From Bacteroidales bacterium (GTDB lineage Bacteria; Bacteroidota; Bacteroidia; Bacteroidales; JAADJA01): a stretch of 64,000 nt of DNA. Positions 1 to 8,213 of the stretch are shown here, piece after piece (the first letter of the stretch is position 1; each line of letters opens with the position of its first letter). Below the pieces are notes generated by a model. It saw nothing but the letters and a program-made list of their open reading frames with translations, was not told the origin of the DNA and did not search any database. The stretch is from assembly GCA_021740645.1 (NCBI GenBank), contig JAIOZL010000003.1, positions 1 through 64,000 on the forward strand, given 5' to 3'. A program made the position numbers and the translations under genes.

Positions 1-507
1 GCAAACATATTAACCCAAAAGGCAATTACTCAATTAAAAGGGCCGGTATATGTTCGGTTTGGTCGGGAAGCTGTGCCTGATTTTACCAAGGAAAATCAGG
101 ATATCGAAATAGGAAAAGGCCAAGTTCTTAAAACCGGAAATGATATTTCAATAATCGCAACGGGTCATATGGTTTGGGAGGCAATGCAGGCTGCCTATCA
201 ATTAGAAATGAATGGAATTAATGCCAGGGTAATAAACCTGCATACTATCAAACCCATTGATGAAAAAATAATCATTAAAGCAGCGAAAGAAACCGGATGC
301 ATTATAACTGCCGAAGAACACCAGATTATGGGTGGATTTGGAAGTGCGGTGGCTGAGGTAGTAGTAAGAAACGATCCTGTTCCTATGAATTTTATTGGCA
401 TGAACGATTCATTCGGGGAATCCGGTAAACCAGAAGAGTTGTTGGAAAAGTATGGACTTACTGCCAAAGGGATTTATACTAAGGCAAAAATATTACTTGG
501 TAAATAA
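1..507 (+). CDS. Transketolase, C-terminal part (5' end outside window)
   Basis: The frame is open from the first base, so the gene begins left of the window; 168 residues are visible. The visible part is the end of the pyrimidine-binding domain followed by the transketolase C-terminal domain, with the blocks GPVYVRFGREAVP, ISIIATGHMVWEA, ARVINLHTIKPID and TAEEHQIMGGFGSAVAEVV. These match the separate C-terminal subunit of split two-gene transketolases that are common in Bacteroidota, although a full-length fusion cannot be excluded from this fragment. The enzyme moves two-carbon ketol units in the non-oxidative pentose phosphate pathway, with thiamine diphosphate as cofactor, in the cytoplasm. 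An 81-bp gap separates it from the amylase gene downstream. Confidence 0.9.
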   Translation, partial: ANILTQKAITQLKGPVYVRFGREAVPDFTKENQDIEIGKGQVLKTGNDISIIATGHMVWEAMQAAYQLEMNGINARVINLHTIKPIDEKIIIKAAKETGCIITAEEHQIMGGFGSAVAEVVVRNDPVPMNFIGMNDSFGESGKPEELLEKYGLTAKGIYTKAKILLGK

Positions 508-588
508 TTACTTAATTCCTTCAGGAAAAATAACAATCATACTAACCAGACTTTTTATACCTTTATTATCCATAATAATATCTGGAAT

Positions 589-2436
589 ATGTTCAAAAAA
601 ATCCTCCTTTTTAGTGCTTCGGCAATTCTGCTTATTTCCTGTAATTTGAATAAGAATACTATGTCTGTTGACCAACCGCCCGAATGGGCTAAAAATGCGA
701 TTTGGTATCAAATATTTGTTGAGCGTTTTAACAATGGTGATCCAACCAACGACCCCACTGCAGAAACCATGTATGCCGCAAGTAATTTCAGGCAAACACC
801 TGCCGACTGGGAAATTACGCCCTGGACCCACAATTGGTATGAACAAGAGGAATGGGCTAAAAATTTAAATGCTGATTTTTATGGGGGATTGCAACTAAGG
901 CGTTTCGGTGGCGACCTGCAGGGTGTCCTTGATAAATTAGATTACCTTGAGCGCCTCGGGATCACTGCAATTTATTTCAACCCATTAAATGATGCACCTT
1001 CACTCCATAAATATGATGCCCGCAATTACCATCACATTGACATAACTTTCGGGCCGGACCCAAAAGGAGACATGGAAATTATTGCATCGGAAAAACCAAA
1101 TGATCCTTCTACCTGGAAATGGACTGCTGCTGACAAAATGTTTCTCGAACTCGTTGCTGAATTGCACAAAAGAAATATCCGGGTAATACTCGACTACTCG
1201 TGGAATCATACAGGAGTAGAATTCTGGGCATGGAAAGATGTGGTAAAGGATCAGGAAAATTCGAAATATAAGGATTGGTACGACATTCAGGAATTTGATG
1301 ACCCGGCTACAACAAAAGATGAATTTGATTATCGTGGTTGGCTGAATTTAAAAAGTCTGCCAGAAATTAAAAAAGTAAATTTGACCACTGAACGTAAAAT
1401 AGGCCATCCATACGAAGGGGATATTTACAAGGAGGCTAAAGATCACATCTTTGCCGTGACGAATCGCTGGCTTTCGCCGGATGGCGATGTTTCAAAAGGA
1501 ATAGACGGTTATCGCCTTGATGTTGCTGATCATGTGGGATTGGTATTTTGGCGTGACTGGCGAAAATATGTCAAATCAATAAATCCGGAAGCGTATCTGG
1601 TAGGTGAAATATGGTGGGAGTCGTGGCCGGATAAATTAATGAACCCTGCCCCTTTTGTTAAGGGTGATGTGTTTGATGCCATTATGTTTTACCAGGTTTA
1701 TCGTCCTGCAAGGTACTTTTTTGCAAAAACAGATTTTGAAATTGATGCCAGACAATTTGCCGATAGCCTTCAATTTCAATGGAGGAGGATAGGAAAACCT
1801 TTCAGGTATGCTATGATGAACACAGCAGCAACTCATGATTCGCCACGGTTATTATCTTCCTTTGAAAATAAATCGAAGTATAAAGTTGATGCGAAACCCG
1901 ATGCCAACCCGGAATATATTACGGGCAAACCTTCAGATGAAACGTATTTAAGGGCAAAATTATATTTGATCCACCAGTTCACATCCACAGGCGCCCCTCA
2001 CATTTGGAATGGGGATGAAATGGGAATGTGGGGCGGAGATGACCCCGATTGCCGGAAACCCCTTTGGTGGCCCGAATATACTTTTGAACCCGAATTCCGA
2101 AACAGCATTTTGAACGAAGGGAAAACCTTTGATCAGGTAGGATTCAATCAGGAACATTTTGATTTTTACAAAAAAATCATCCGGATCAGGAAAGATAACC
2201 CGGTGCTGGCTGATGGTGAAATGGAGTTTCTGAGTGCTGAGGGCAAAATTCTTTCCTATCGCCGTTTCAATGACCACAATGAAATAATTGTGATGTTTAA
2301 CCTTGAAAAGGATCAGCATGTATTTAAATTACCAGACAATAAATCCTATATAAATTTATTGGAAAACGACGAATTGTTGTCGGGGAATATTAGCCTGGAA
2401 CCTTTATCTGCAGTAATTTGCAGATACACTCATTAG
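589..2436 (+). CDS. GH13 alpha-amylase family lipoprotein (neopullulanase/cyclomaltodextrinase-like)
   Basis: Hydrolyses alpha-glucan linkages, probably maltodextrins, at the cell envelope. The N-terminus is a lipoprotein signal ending in LLISC (Cys18). A single TIM-barrel GH13 core follows. The nucleophile is Asp311 in GYRLDVADH, the acid/base is Glu340 in YLVGEIWWES, and the transition-state Asp417 is in TAATHDSPR. YNVDYSWNHTG-like region II is seen as ILDYSWNHTG. The C-terminal 80 residues form the small beta domain, with FNLEKDQHVFKLP. At 615 residues it is the size of periplasmic neopullulanase-type enzymes. No starch-utilisation (SusCD) genes adjoin it here, so substrate cannot be narrowed further. 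It follows the transketolase gene in the same direction and may share its transcript. Confidence 0.9.
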   Translation: MFKKILLFSASAILLISCNLNKNTMSVDQPPEWAKNAIWYQIFVERFNNGDPTNDPTAETMYAASNFRQTPADWEITPWTHNWYEQEEWAKNLNADFYGGLQLRRFGGDLQGVLDKLDYLERLGITAIYFNPLNDAPSLHKYDARNYHHIDITFGPDPKGDMEIIASEKPNDPSTWKWTAADKMFLELVAELHKRNIRVILDYSWNHTGVEFWAWKDVVKDQENSKYKDWYDIQEFDDPATTKDEFDYRGWLNLKSLPEIKKVNLTTERKIGHPYEGDIYKEAKDHIFAVTNRWLSPDGDVSKGIDGYRLDVADHVGLVFWRDWRKYVKSINPEAYLVGEIWWESWPDKLMNPAPFVKGDVFDAIMFYQVYRPARYFFAKTDFEIDARQFADSLQFQWRRIGKPFRYAMMNTAATHDSPRLLSSFENKSKYKVDAKPDANPEYITGKPSDETYLRAKLYLIHQFTSTGAPHIWNGDEMGMWGGDDPDCRKPLWWPEYTFEPEFRNSILNEGKTFDQVGFNQEHFDFYKKIIRIRKDNPVLADGEMEFLSAEGKILSYRRFNDHNEIIVMFNLEKDQHVFKLPDNKSYINLLENDELLSGNISLEPLSAVICRYTH

Positions 2437-2487
2437 GTATTTATAATCTTTTTGGCTGAGCTATAATTAAGCAAAAGGGATTTTTCA

Positions 2488-2501
2488 TGGAATATATTCC
2501 A
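2488..2501. repeat. 14-bp perfect palindrome
   Basis: TGGAATATATTCCA reads the same on both strands. It lies in the 188-bp gap between the amylase gene and the lipoprotein gene, about 125 bp before the latter. It could be an operator, but nothing else supports this. Confidence 0.35.
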
Positions 2502-2624
2502 ATATCGAATACTAGAATAATTGGTTTATCGTTATTATCGCGTTCCCTTTATAAAAAATCACGATATAGTTAGCATTATTACTCTTTTTCAAATTCATCC
2601 AATGTTCAATTAAATGAAATTCTT

Positions 2625-3293
2625 ATGAAAAGAGTAATTTTTTTATTTCTCCCCGCTTTGATTCTTGTTTTCACTTCCTGTTCCAGAGACGAGGATACAA
2701 CAATCAACCAACCTGAAACTACTGATTCTTACATTCCTTTGCACATAGGTAATTATTGGGTATTTGACCAGTATAAGATCGACACACTGGGAATCGAAAC
2801 CTTAATGGACACCTACGATAGTCTTGTAATTACAGGTGTTGAATCCATTAATGGTAAATCATACTATGTTTTTGAAGGCACCTGGTTGTCGGGCCCGGAA
2901 TTGACTGATACGGTTTATATGTTGAGGGATTCTTCAGGTTATTGTGTAGATCCTTTGGGTTGGATCCATTTCACCGATCAGAACTTTGTAGATACACTTG
3001 AAACTTTCACAATGGTTTCACTTAATAACGATACCCTTTATGAATCTTATTATAAAGTTCTTCCCGACCCACAAATAGTTTCAGTCCCTGCCGGTGAATT
3101 TGAAGCTTTAAATTACCAGGGAACAATATTCACCCACAATCCAAATCAGGGAGTTCCTCCGTTTCGGTACAAAGACCAATATTTCACTAACAATGTAGGT
3201 ATGGTTCTCGATACGTATTTTTATTTAGGAAGTCCTGTTAAAATGGAAAGAAGGCTAAAAAATTATTTCATTGATCCAGGTTCATTTAATTAA
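2625..3293 (+). CDS. Lipoprotein of unknown function
   Basis: I do not recognise the family. The N-terminus is an SPII signal, with a hydrophobic stretch LFLPALILVFTSC that places the lipidated Cys at residue 19, followed by acidic residues. The remaining 200 residues are beta-rich with the phrases YIPLHIGNYWVFDQY and VSVPAGEFEALNYQGT. These occur in many exported Bacteroidota proteins whose N-terminus reads 'PLxxGNxWvY' and which are anchored to the outer membrane. It has its own upstream space and a convergent neighbour, so it is probably monocistronic. No catalytic motif is visible. Confidence 0.7.
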   Translation: MKRVIFLFLPALILVFTSCSRDEDTTINQPETTDSYIPLHIGNYWVFDQYKIDTLGIETLMDTYDSLVITGVESINGKSYYVFEGTWLSGPELTDTVYMLRDSSGYCVDPLGWIHFTDQNFVDTLETFTMVSLNNDTLYESYYKVLPDPQIVSVPAGEFEALNYQGTIFTHNPNQGVPPFRYKDQYFTNNVGMVLDTYFYLGSPVKMERRLKNYFIDPGSFN

Positions 3294-3385
3294 TAATAGA
3301 GTTATAAAAATGCATTAAAGTTCTCTATCAAAAGGCAAATCAAGGCCTTCTTCTTCCTTACACCCTCAATGGTTAATTTTATTTA

Positions 3386-3931
3386 TCAATCATAAAATTT
3401 AATCCAGTCAATATCAAGACTAAATTCACCGAATTGCTTATCAGCGATTAATATGCCCGTTTGCATAATATTTTTCGATTCAAGTTCAGGTTTGCCGCTG
3501 AGCGTCCTTCCCCTGAATTTGGGTTCAAAATCTTTAAAGGGTATTTTATATTCTTTCCAGACATTTTCTTGGGTCAAAACTTTAGCCTGGTAGGCATATC
3601 CATCAAAATTAAGATCTGTTCTGAACCTGATATTATAGGACTTCCCATCACCTTTTAATCTAATTTGAACGCCTTTAAAATTTTCATCAGGAATATTTTC
3701 AATACGTGCCCTTACAGATGCAAAACCGCCAAAATTATCTCCTGATATTGTCCCACTAAATGTAGCGGTACCATTCGAATTAATGGCTATTTTACTTTCT
3801 GAAACCCCTCCCATTACATCATCATTCACAACATACCATTTGCCGGATGTATTGGCTGAATCAAAATCAAATAAAACGATATCTCCCTTAACCATAATGA
3901 GGGTTATGAATGTTAAAAATATTGTTCTCAT
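3386..3931 (-). CDS. CIA30 family protein
   Basis: A 181-residue protein with the CIA30 (complex I intermediate-associated protein 30, PF08547) galactose-binding-like fold. The marks are FDFDSANTSGKWYVVNDDVMGGVS at the start, then GDNFGGFASVRARIE, GVQIRLKGDGKSYNIRFRT and the end IDWIKFYD. Despite the name, bacterial members are not shown to act in complex I; a carbohydrate- or cofactor-binding role is equally possible. The hydrophobic first 17 residues (FLTFITLIMVKGDIVLF) may be a signal peptide. Its ATG overlaps the stop of the SRPBCC gene (ATGA), so the two were translated together. If that upstream gene is really dead, translation of this one may be reduced. Confidence 0.8.
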   Translation of the reverse strand: MRTIFLTFITLIMVKGDIVLFDFDSANTSGKWYVVNDDVMGGVSESKIAINSNGTATFSGTISGDNFGGFASVRARIENIPDENFKGVQIRLKGDGKSYNIRFRTDLNFDGYAYQAKVLTQENVWKEYKIPFKDFEPKFRGRTLSGKPELESKNIMQTGILIADKQFGEFSLDIDWIKFYD

Positions 3932-4443
3932 ACAACTTTGTGTAATTTATTATGACTTGAATACGCATGCTCCACATGCTGATATTTACCATATTTTGTT
4001 TCAATGGCCTTTGTGCGATATTCAAATATTTCGCTTAGCTTTTTTCGGATCAGCAATCGATTCGCAATGCTTCCCAGAAAGCCCTGGGGTGGTTTATAAC
4101 TTACGATATCTTTCTTCAACACCCCATTTTCAACAGGCTCAATAAAATGCTCATGATGCCAAATGGAATAGGGACCAACACGCTGCTCATCAACAAAGTA
4201 TTGCTTATCCTTAACATGTGTAATTTCAGTCACCCAGGTTGTTGGTATGCCCAATAAGGGCTTAACAATGTAACTGATGATCATCCCCGGATACATTTTA
4301 TCAGGGAGACTTTCTGTAATAATATCAAAACCCATATACTCCGGTGTGATCTCCTTCAGGTTTTTGGGTGAGGAGATAAAATCCCATATTTCATCCATTG
4401 ATGCATTAACCTTAAGCTACTGTTTGAATTGATAAAATCCCAT
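3928..4443 (-). pseudogene. SRPBCC-family ligand-binding protein with an in-frame TAG at codon 9
   Basis: The SRPBCC (START/Bet v1-like) family is recognisable by AWDF-type start SMDEIWDFISSPKNL, then ITPEYMGFDI, GIPTTWVTEI and HHEHFIEPVENG. Homologs start about 15 residues earlier, with xFYQFKxxQxL. Exactly that sequence is here: ATG at 4443 gives MGFYQFKQ, then TAG at 4417-4419, then LKVNASMDEIWDF in the same frame. A Gln, Lys or Glu codon turned to TAG explains this. A shorter product could start at the ATG at 4398 (156 residues), but it would lose the first beta strand. The gene starts 2 bp after the small gene upstream, which has the same kind of lesion. Sequencing error is the alternative. 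Confidence 0.7.
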
Positions 4444-4445
4444 GA

Positions 4446-4616
4446 CTATGCAACTTTTTCTGTTTCTAATTCCAAAAGAAGCTGGTTGGCTTCAGCCAAT
4501 TTTTGATCACTGGCCTTACGATTAATCGTAGATAATCTATGTGCTTCTTTTAATAATTGCTGGTATTTTTTCTCCCACAATTCCGCTTGCGATTATTTCC
4601 TGAATAAATTTAACAT
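4446..4616 (-). pseudogene. Lacal_2735-family small protein with an in-frame TAA at codon 8
   Basis: A 56-codon reading frame that resembles the short Lacal_2735 family of Bacteroidota. It reads MLNLFRK, stop, SQAELWEKKYQQLL, then KEAHRLSTINRKASDQK and ends LELETEKVA. Family members begin M-hydrophobic-LFKKKS and continue without interruption. Here the codon after FRK is TAA (4593-4595) where AAA (Lys) is expected. The rest, including the diagnostic AHxLSxxNRKASDxK, is intact. The gene is too short and broken to be called by standard ORF criteria. It heads the SRPBCC-CIA30 operon. The function of the family is not known; it is often found beside SRPBCC and photolyase genes in light-responsive clusters (from memory of the family). 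Confidence 0.65.
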
Positions 4617-4632
4617 GTCTGTTTATATATTT

Positions 4633-4670
4633 TGTTTAATGTTTTATTTTATATATTAAACACTAGTCAA
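4633..4670 (-). promoter_or_regulatory. Inverted repeat and TTGACT box upstream of the Lacal_2735-SRPBCC-CIA30 operon
   Basis: TGTTTAAT at 4633-4640 and ATTAAACA at 4655-4662 are perfect 8-bp arms with a 14-bp spacer. On the minus strand a TTGACT (4665-4670) directly precedes them, about 50 bp before the small gene's ATG. The arrangement looks like a -35 element with an operator between it and the gene. The regulator is unknown. Confidence 0.4.
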
Positions 4671-4820
4671 CCGGAAAAGTTTACAAGAATTTTAGTAATC
4701 CATAAAAATTGCTTAAAACTAAAGGATTGAAATATTTGCTGGGTTTTGAAAAATGCGACTAATAGAGGCTTAGCTATACTTTGTCAATATTATATTTCGT
4801 ATGAATTTACAAAACTCAAA

Positions 4821-7112
4821 TTATAATTTCGCCATCCGAAACACCAACTCTCCTCCCTTAATTAAATCATCATATGTCAAAAAAGGTGTCCTCACCTTTT
4901 CCCCATTGAGGCTTACCGATTTCACATGCACATTTTGTGGAGATTGGTTTTCAACGCTAATGCTTAATGTATTGCCGTTTCCCAAATCAATTACTGCTGA
5001 TTTAACCAGCGGACTTCCCAGGGCATATGTATCCGACCCGGGACAAACAGGATAAAATCCTAGTGCACTGAAGACATACCAGGCGCTCATTTGTCCACAA
5101 TCGTCGTTTCCACAAAGACCATCGGGCGTATTGGCAAACATGGTATTGCAGATCATTCGCACACGTTCCTGCGTTTTTTCGGGGTAACCGGCATAATTAT
5201 ATAAATAAGGAATATGATGACCCGGTTCATTGCCATGAACATACAAGCCTATAATGCCATCGCGGGTAATATCTTCATTGGCTTCAATGTGTTTATCATC
5301 AAGTTGCAAGGTAAATAATTGGTCAAGCATTTTTGTGAACTTCTTTTTACCACCATAAAGCTCAATCAAAGCCTCCGGATACTGTGGAATATATAAACCA
5401 TAATTCCAGGCATTGCCTTCAATGAAACCCTGTCCGTGGGTATCCAGCGGATCGAACTCTTTTCGGAACTTGCCATCCGATAATTTGGGCCGCATAAAAC
5501 CGATCTCCGGATCGAAAACATGTCTGTAATTTTCAGAGCGTTTCATGAATTGATCATAGATCTCTTCATTATCGGCTTTTTTAGCAATTTGTGCGATGGC
5601 CCAGTCGTCGTAGGCATATTCAAGGGTTTTGCTTACCGAACTGTTGTTCTTATCTTCAGGGACATAGCCCAACTCTATGTAGTATTTCAATCCATCGTAA
5701 GGTTTATATTCCGCAGTTTTCACACAGGCATCCAGCGCTCTATTGATGTTTCCACTAAAATTTCCTTTTTCGATGGCATCCGAAATCACTGACACACTGT
5801 GATACCCTATCATGCACCAGTTTTCATTGCTCCAGTGCGACCATACCGGCAGCATGGGATGGACACTCTGATCGAAATGGGCGAGCATGGAAAAGACCAT
5901 GTCATTATTGCGTTTGGGTTGCAACAGATTGAAAAGCGGATGTAAAGCACGATAGGTGTCCCAGAGCGAAAAAATGGTGTAATTGGTAAATCCGTCGGAT
6001 TGATGAATGTTCTGATCAAGACCCCGGTATTGGCCGTCCACATCTTCATAAATCACCGGGCTGATAAAAGCATGGTACAGGGCCGTATAAAAAACCGTTT
6101 TTTCATCGGTTGTCATCGTTTCCACCTGAATCTTTGATAACTCTTTATTCCATTTTTCTTTCGCTGCCTGCCTTACTTTTCCGAAATTCCAACCCGGGAT
6201 CTCAGCCTGTAGATTTTTAAGTGCACCATCAGTACTGACCGCTGAAATAGCAAATTTCACTTTGAGTTGTTGATGCTCTTCAATCTTAAAATCAAAATGA
6301 GCGCGGATTTTTCTTCCGGCCATTTCCGGGAAATTTTCTTCTTCGTTGAATTTGCGGTAAAAGCCCCTATAAACCGATTCATCATATTTTTTATGCCCGT
6401 AACTTTTCATGGGTTTGCTGAAGACCATGGCAAAATAAACGGTCTTTGTGCGGGCCCAGCCTGAGGTTTGCCGATAGCCCGTTACGAGGGTATCATTCTC
6501 CACTCTAACAAAGGTCCAAATGTTCTTATCATCGTAATTATAAATTCCATGGATAAGATCCAGAATGATATGGGCATCCTCTGATTCGGGAATTGAATAT
6601 TGATGAAACCCCACTCGCTCGGTTGCCGTGAGTTCACAGGTGATACTACCATCATCAAGTTTGACCCGATAATAGCCGGGTTCAGCCATTTCTGTTTTTT
6701 TATTATAAGCCGATCGATATCCCATTTCCGGTTTATCTGCTGTTCCCGGATTTAACTGCAGCTCCCCTTTGGTTGGCATGATCAAAAAATCACCCAGGTC
6801 GGAATGGCCGGTGCCACTAAAATGAGTATGACTGAAGCCAACTATTGTAGGATCATCATATTGATAACCGGCACAATATTCATATACCTTTTTGTTGTAT
6901 CGATCATTTTCTTCATCCCAATATCCAATGGTATCGGTATCGGGGCTCAATTGAACCATCCCAAAAGGTACAACCGCTCCCGGAAAAGTGTGCCCCATTT
7001 TTTTGGTTCCGATAAAGGGGTTGACGAATTGGGTAAAATCTTTTTGAACATTCTCTTGAGATGGAAGATTGTTAAAAATTAACAGAACGATAATAAAGAG
7101 GATATTTCTCAT
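4821..7112 (-). CDS. GH92 alpha-mannosidase, exported
   Basis: Exo-acting calcium-dependent alpha-mannosidase family GH92, which trims mannose from N-glycans or mannans. The signal peptide is MRNILFIIVLLIFNNLPSQ. The family start VNPFIGTKKMGHTFPGAVVPFGMVQ lies at residues 30-55. The blocks GNEPGHHIPY (Glu629) and GNDDCGQMSAW (Asp670, Asp671) near the end are the most conserved parts of the family and carry the acid and base in studied members. The end of the protein is the usual beta-sandwich tail. At 763 residues the length is normal. It stands alone here without SusCD or other mannan enzymes. It is transcribed divergently from the GNAT gene. Confidence 0.93.
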   Translation of the reverse strand: MRNILFIIVLLIFNNLPSQENVQKDFTQFVNPFIGTKKMGHTFPGAVVPFGMVQLSPDTDTIGYWDEENDRYNKKVYEYCAGYQYDDPTIVGFSHTHFSGTGHSDLGDFLIMPTKGELQLNPGTADKPEMGYRSAYNKKTEMAEPGYYRVKLDDGSITCELTATERVGFHQYSIPESEDAHIILDLIHGIYNYDDKNIWTFVRVENDTLVTGYRQTSGWARTKTVYFAMVFSKPMKSYGHKKYDESVYRGFYRKFNEEENFPEMAGRKIRAHFDFKIEEHQQLKVKFAISAVSTDGALKNLQAEIPGWNFGKVRQAAKEKWNKELSKIQVETMTTDEKTVFYTALYHAFISPVIYEDVDGQYRGLDQNIHQSDGFTNYTIFSLWDTYRALHPLFNLLQPKRNNDMVFSMLAHFDQSVHPMLPVWSHWSNENWCMIGYHSVSVISDAIEKGNFSGNINRALDACVKTAEYKPYDGLKYYIELGYVPEDKNNSSVSKTLEYAYDDWAIAQIAKKADNEEIYDQFMKRSENYRHVFDPEIGFMRPKLSDGKFRKEFDPLDTHGQGFIEGNAWNYGLYIPQYPEALIELYGGKKKFTKMLDQLFTLQLDDKHIEANEDITRDGIIGLYVHGNEPGHHIPYLYNYAGYPEKTQERVRMICNTMFANTPDGLCGNDDCGQMSAWYVFSALGFYPVCPGSDTYALGSPLVKSAVIDLGNGNTLSISVENQSPQNVHVKSVSLNGEKVRTPFLTYDDLIKGGELVFRMAKL

Positions 7113-7445
7113 TTCAGGATTATTATCTGGTAAAAATAAAATAATCCTTTGAAATTATAGCTTTCAATAATTAATTACATTTATTACTTTTAAACTGGGT
7201 CGATGTCGATAGGCTCAACCAGAACATCTCTTTCGGATTTGCTGCAAAGTGTATATACTGGATAATCCAGATAAGCAGTTTGACCCGGAAAATAATATTT
7301 GATTTATCTGAAAAAGGATTTGCAAATTGCCTTTTAGTTTTAAACTTTTAAGCTGCTACAATTGTTGTATAGTTTATCATTGAATATACATTGACTTTAT
7401 TGTATTTGGGTAGTTTTTAATACCCCACCAAAATAGATAATAAAT
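7113..7445. other. Divergent intergenic region between GH92 and GNAT genes
   Basis: No gene is seen. It must hold the promoters of both flanking genes, but neither matches the TAnnTTTG box well. A 13-bp perfect palindrome, CTGGATAATCCAG, sits at 7258-7270 and could be an operator. A TTGACT is at 7391-7396 on the plus strand. Confidence 0.35.
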
Positions 7446-7724
7446 ATGGATACTTCGCAAATAACGAATAACAAAAAAGAAAAACGCTTTGAATTGAAAA
7501 TTAACAATCACCTGGCAATCATTATATACGAAATTAAAAACAATAAAATATACCTGGTATCAACAGAAGTTACTGAATCGCTTTCCGGCCAGGGAATTGG
7601 TTCAAAACTGGTAAAACAATCGCTTGACTTAATTCAAGATATGGATTTAAAAGTAGTACCAGTCTGCCCATTTATTCAAACCTGGTTTAAAAGGCATCCT
7701 GAAAAAGAAAATTTACTGGCTTAA
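7446..7724 (+). CDS. GNAT-like N-acetyltransferase, YjdJ type
   Basis: A 92-residue minimal GNAT fold. The acetyl-CoA loop is visible as VTESLSGQGIGSKLVKQSL (Q/RxxGxG/A), followed by VVPVCPFIQTWFKRHPE, the usual end of the short YjdJ/Gtn-like family (PF14542). The protein starts with a polar leader DTSQITNNKKEKRFEL. It is followed after 12 bp by the YjdI-CDGSH gene, the same neighbour as in enterobacterial yjdI-yjdJ. The conserved pairing argues for a shared function, possibly acetylation linked to the Fe-S protein, but the substrate is not known. Confidence 0.8.
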   Translation: MDTSQITNNKKEKRFELKINNHLAIIIYEIKNNKIYLVSTEVTESLSGQGIGSKLVKQSLDLIQDMDLKVVPVCPFIQTWFKRHPEKENLLA

Positions 7725-7736
7725 AATCAAATATTT

Positions 7737-8156
7737 ATGTCTGCATCAAAAGAATATACAAACGGAGAGGTTATCATCGAATGGAAACCGGGGTTGTGCA
7801 TCCATTCAGCAAATTGTGTAAAAGGTTTGCCTGGAGTCTTTGATACAAAAAAACGGCCCTGGATCAATCCTGAAAGAGCCTCCACAGAAGATATTATAGC
7901 ACAAGTTAAAAAATGTCCTTCAGGGGCACTAAGTACAAAAATAAATTCTATGAATAAAAATAATAACGAAACATCAACAACCAGGATAACTATTACGGAT
8001 AACGGACCAGTTCTGGTTAACGGGCAATTTCAAGTCCATGACGCGAATGGAAAACCTATCGAGACAGCTGAAACAATTGCTTTATGCAGATGTGGTGCTT
8101 CAGGGAACAAACCCTTTTGTGACGGGACCCATCATCAAACGGGATTTAAAGGTTAA
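7737..8156 (+). CDS. YjdI-type 4Fe-4S domain fused to a CDGSH iron-sulfur domain
   Basis: Two small iron-sulfur modules in one 139-residue protein. Residues 8-65 are the YjdI/Fer4_19 domain (PF06902), with GLCIHSANCVKGLPGVF and the later KKCPSGAL supplying cysteines. Residues 95-135 are a CDGSH zinc-finger-like 2Fe-2S domain (PF09360) with the exact signature CRCGASGNKPFCDGTHH, where three Cys and one His hold the cluster. A polar linker (MNKNNNETSTT) joins them. CDGSH proteins transfer clusters or electrons and respond to redox state. Likely cytoplasmic. Co-transcribed with the GNAT gene upstream; the next gene is convergent. Confidence 0.87.
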   Translation: MSASKEYTNGEVIIEWKPGLCIHSANCVKGLPGVFDTKKRPWINPERASTEDIIAQVKKCPSGALSTKINSMNKNNNETSTTRITITDNGPVLVNGQFQVHDANGKPIETAETIALCRCGASGNKPFCDGTHHQTGFKG

Positions 8157-8213
8157 ACTTTTCCAGCAATTAAATTGCACTATTTCTTTTAACCGGTAAC
8201 AAATCGGGAGAAT

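Noticed and set aside
4417..4595. Stop codon recoding (read-through or special amino acid) in the SRPBCC and Lacal_2735-like genes
   Set aside because: The codons are TAG and TAA, other genes here end normally with the same codons, and no recoding structure is evident. Nonsense mutation or sequence error is simpler.
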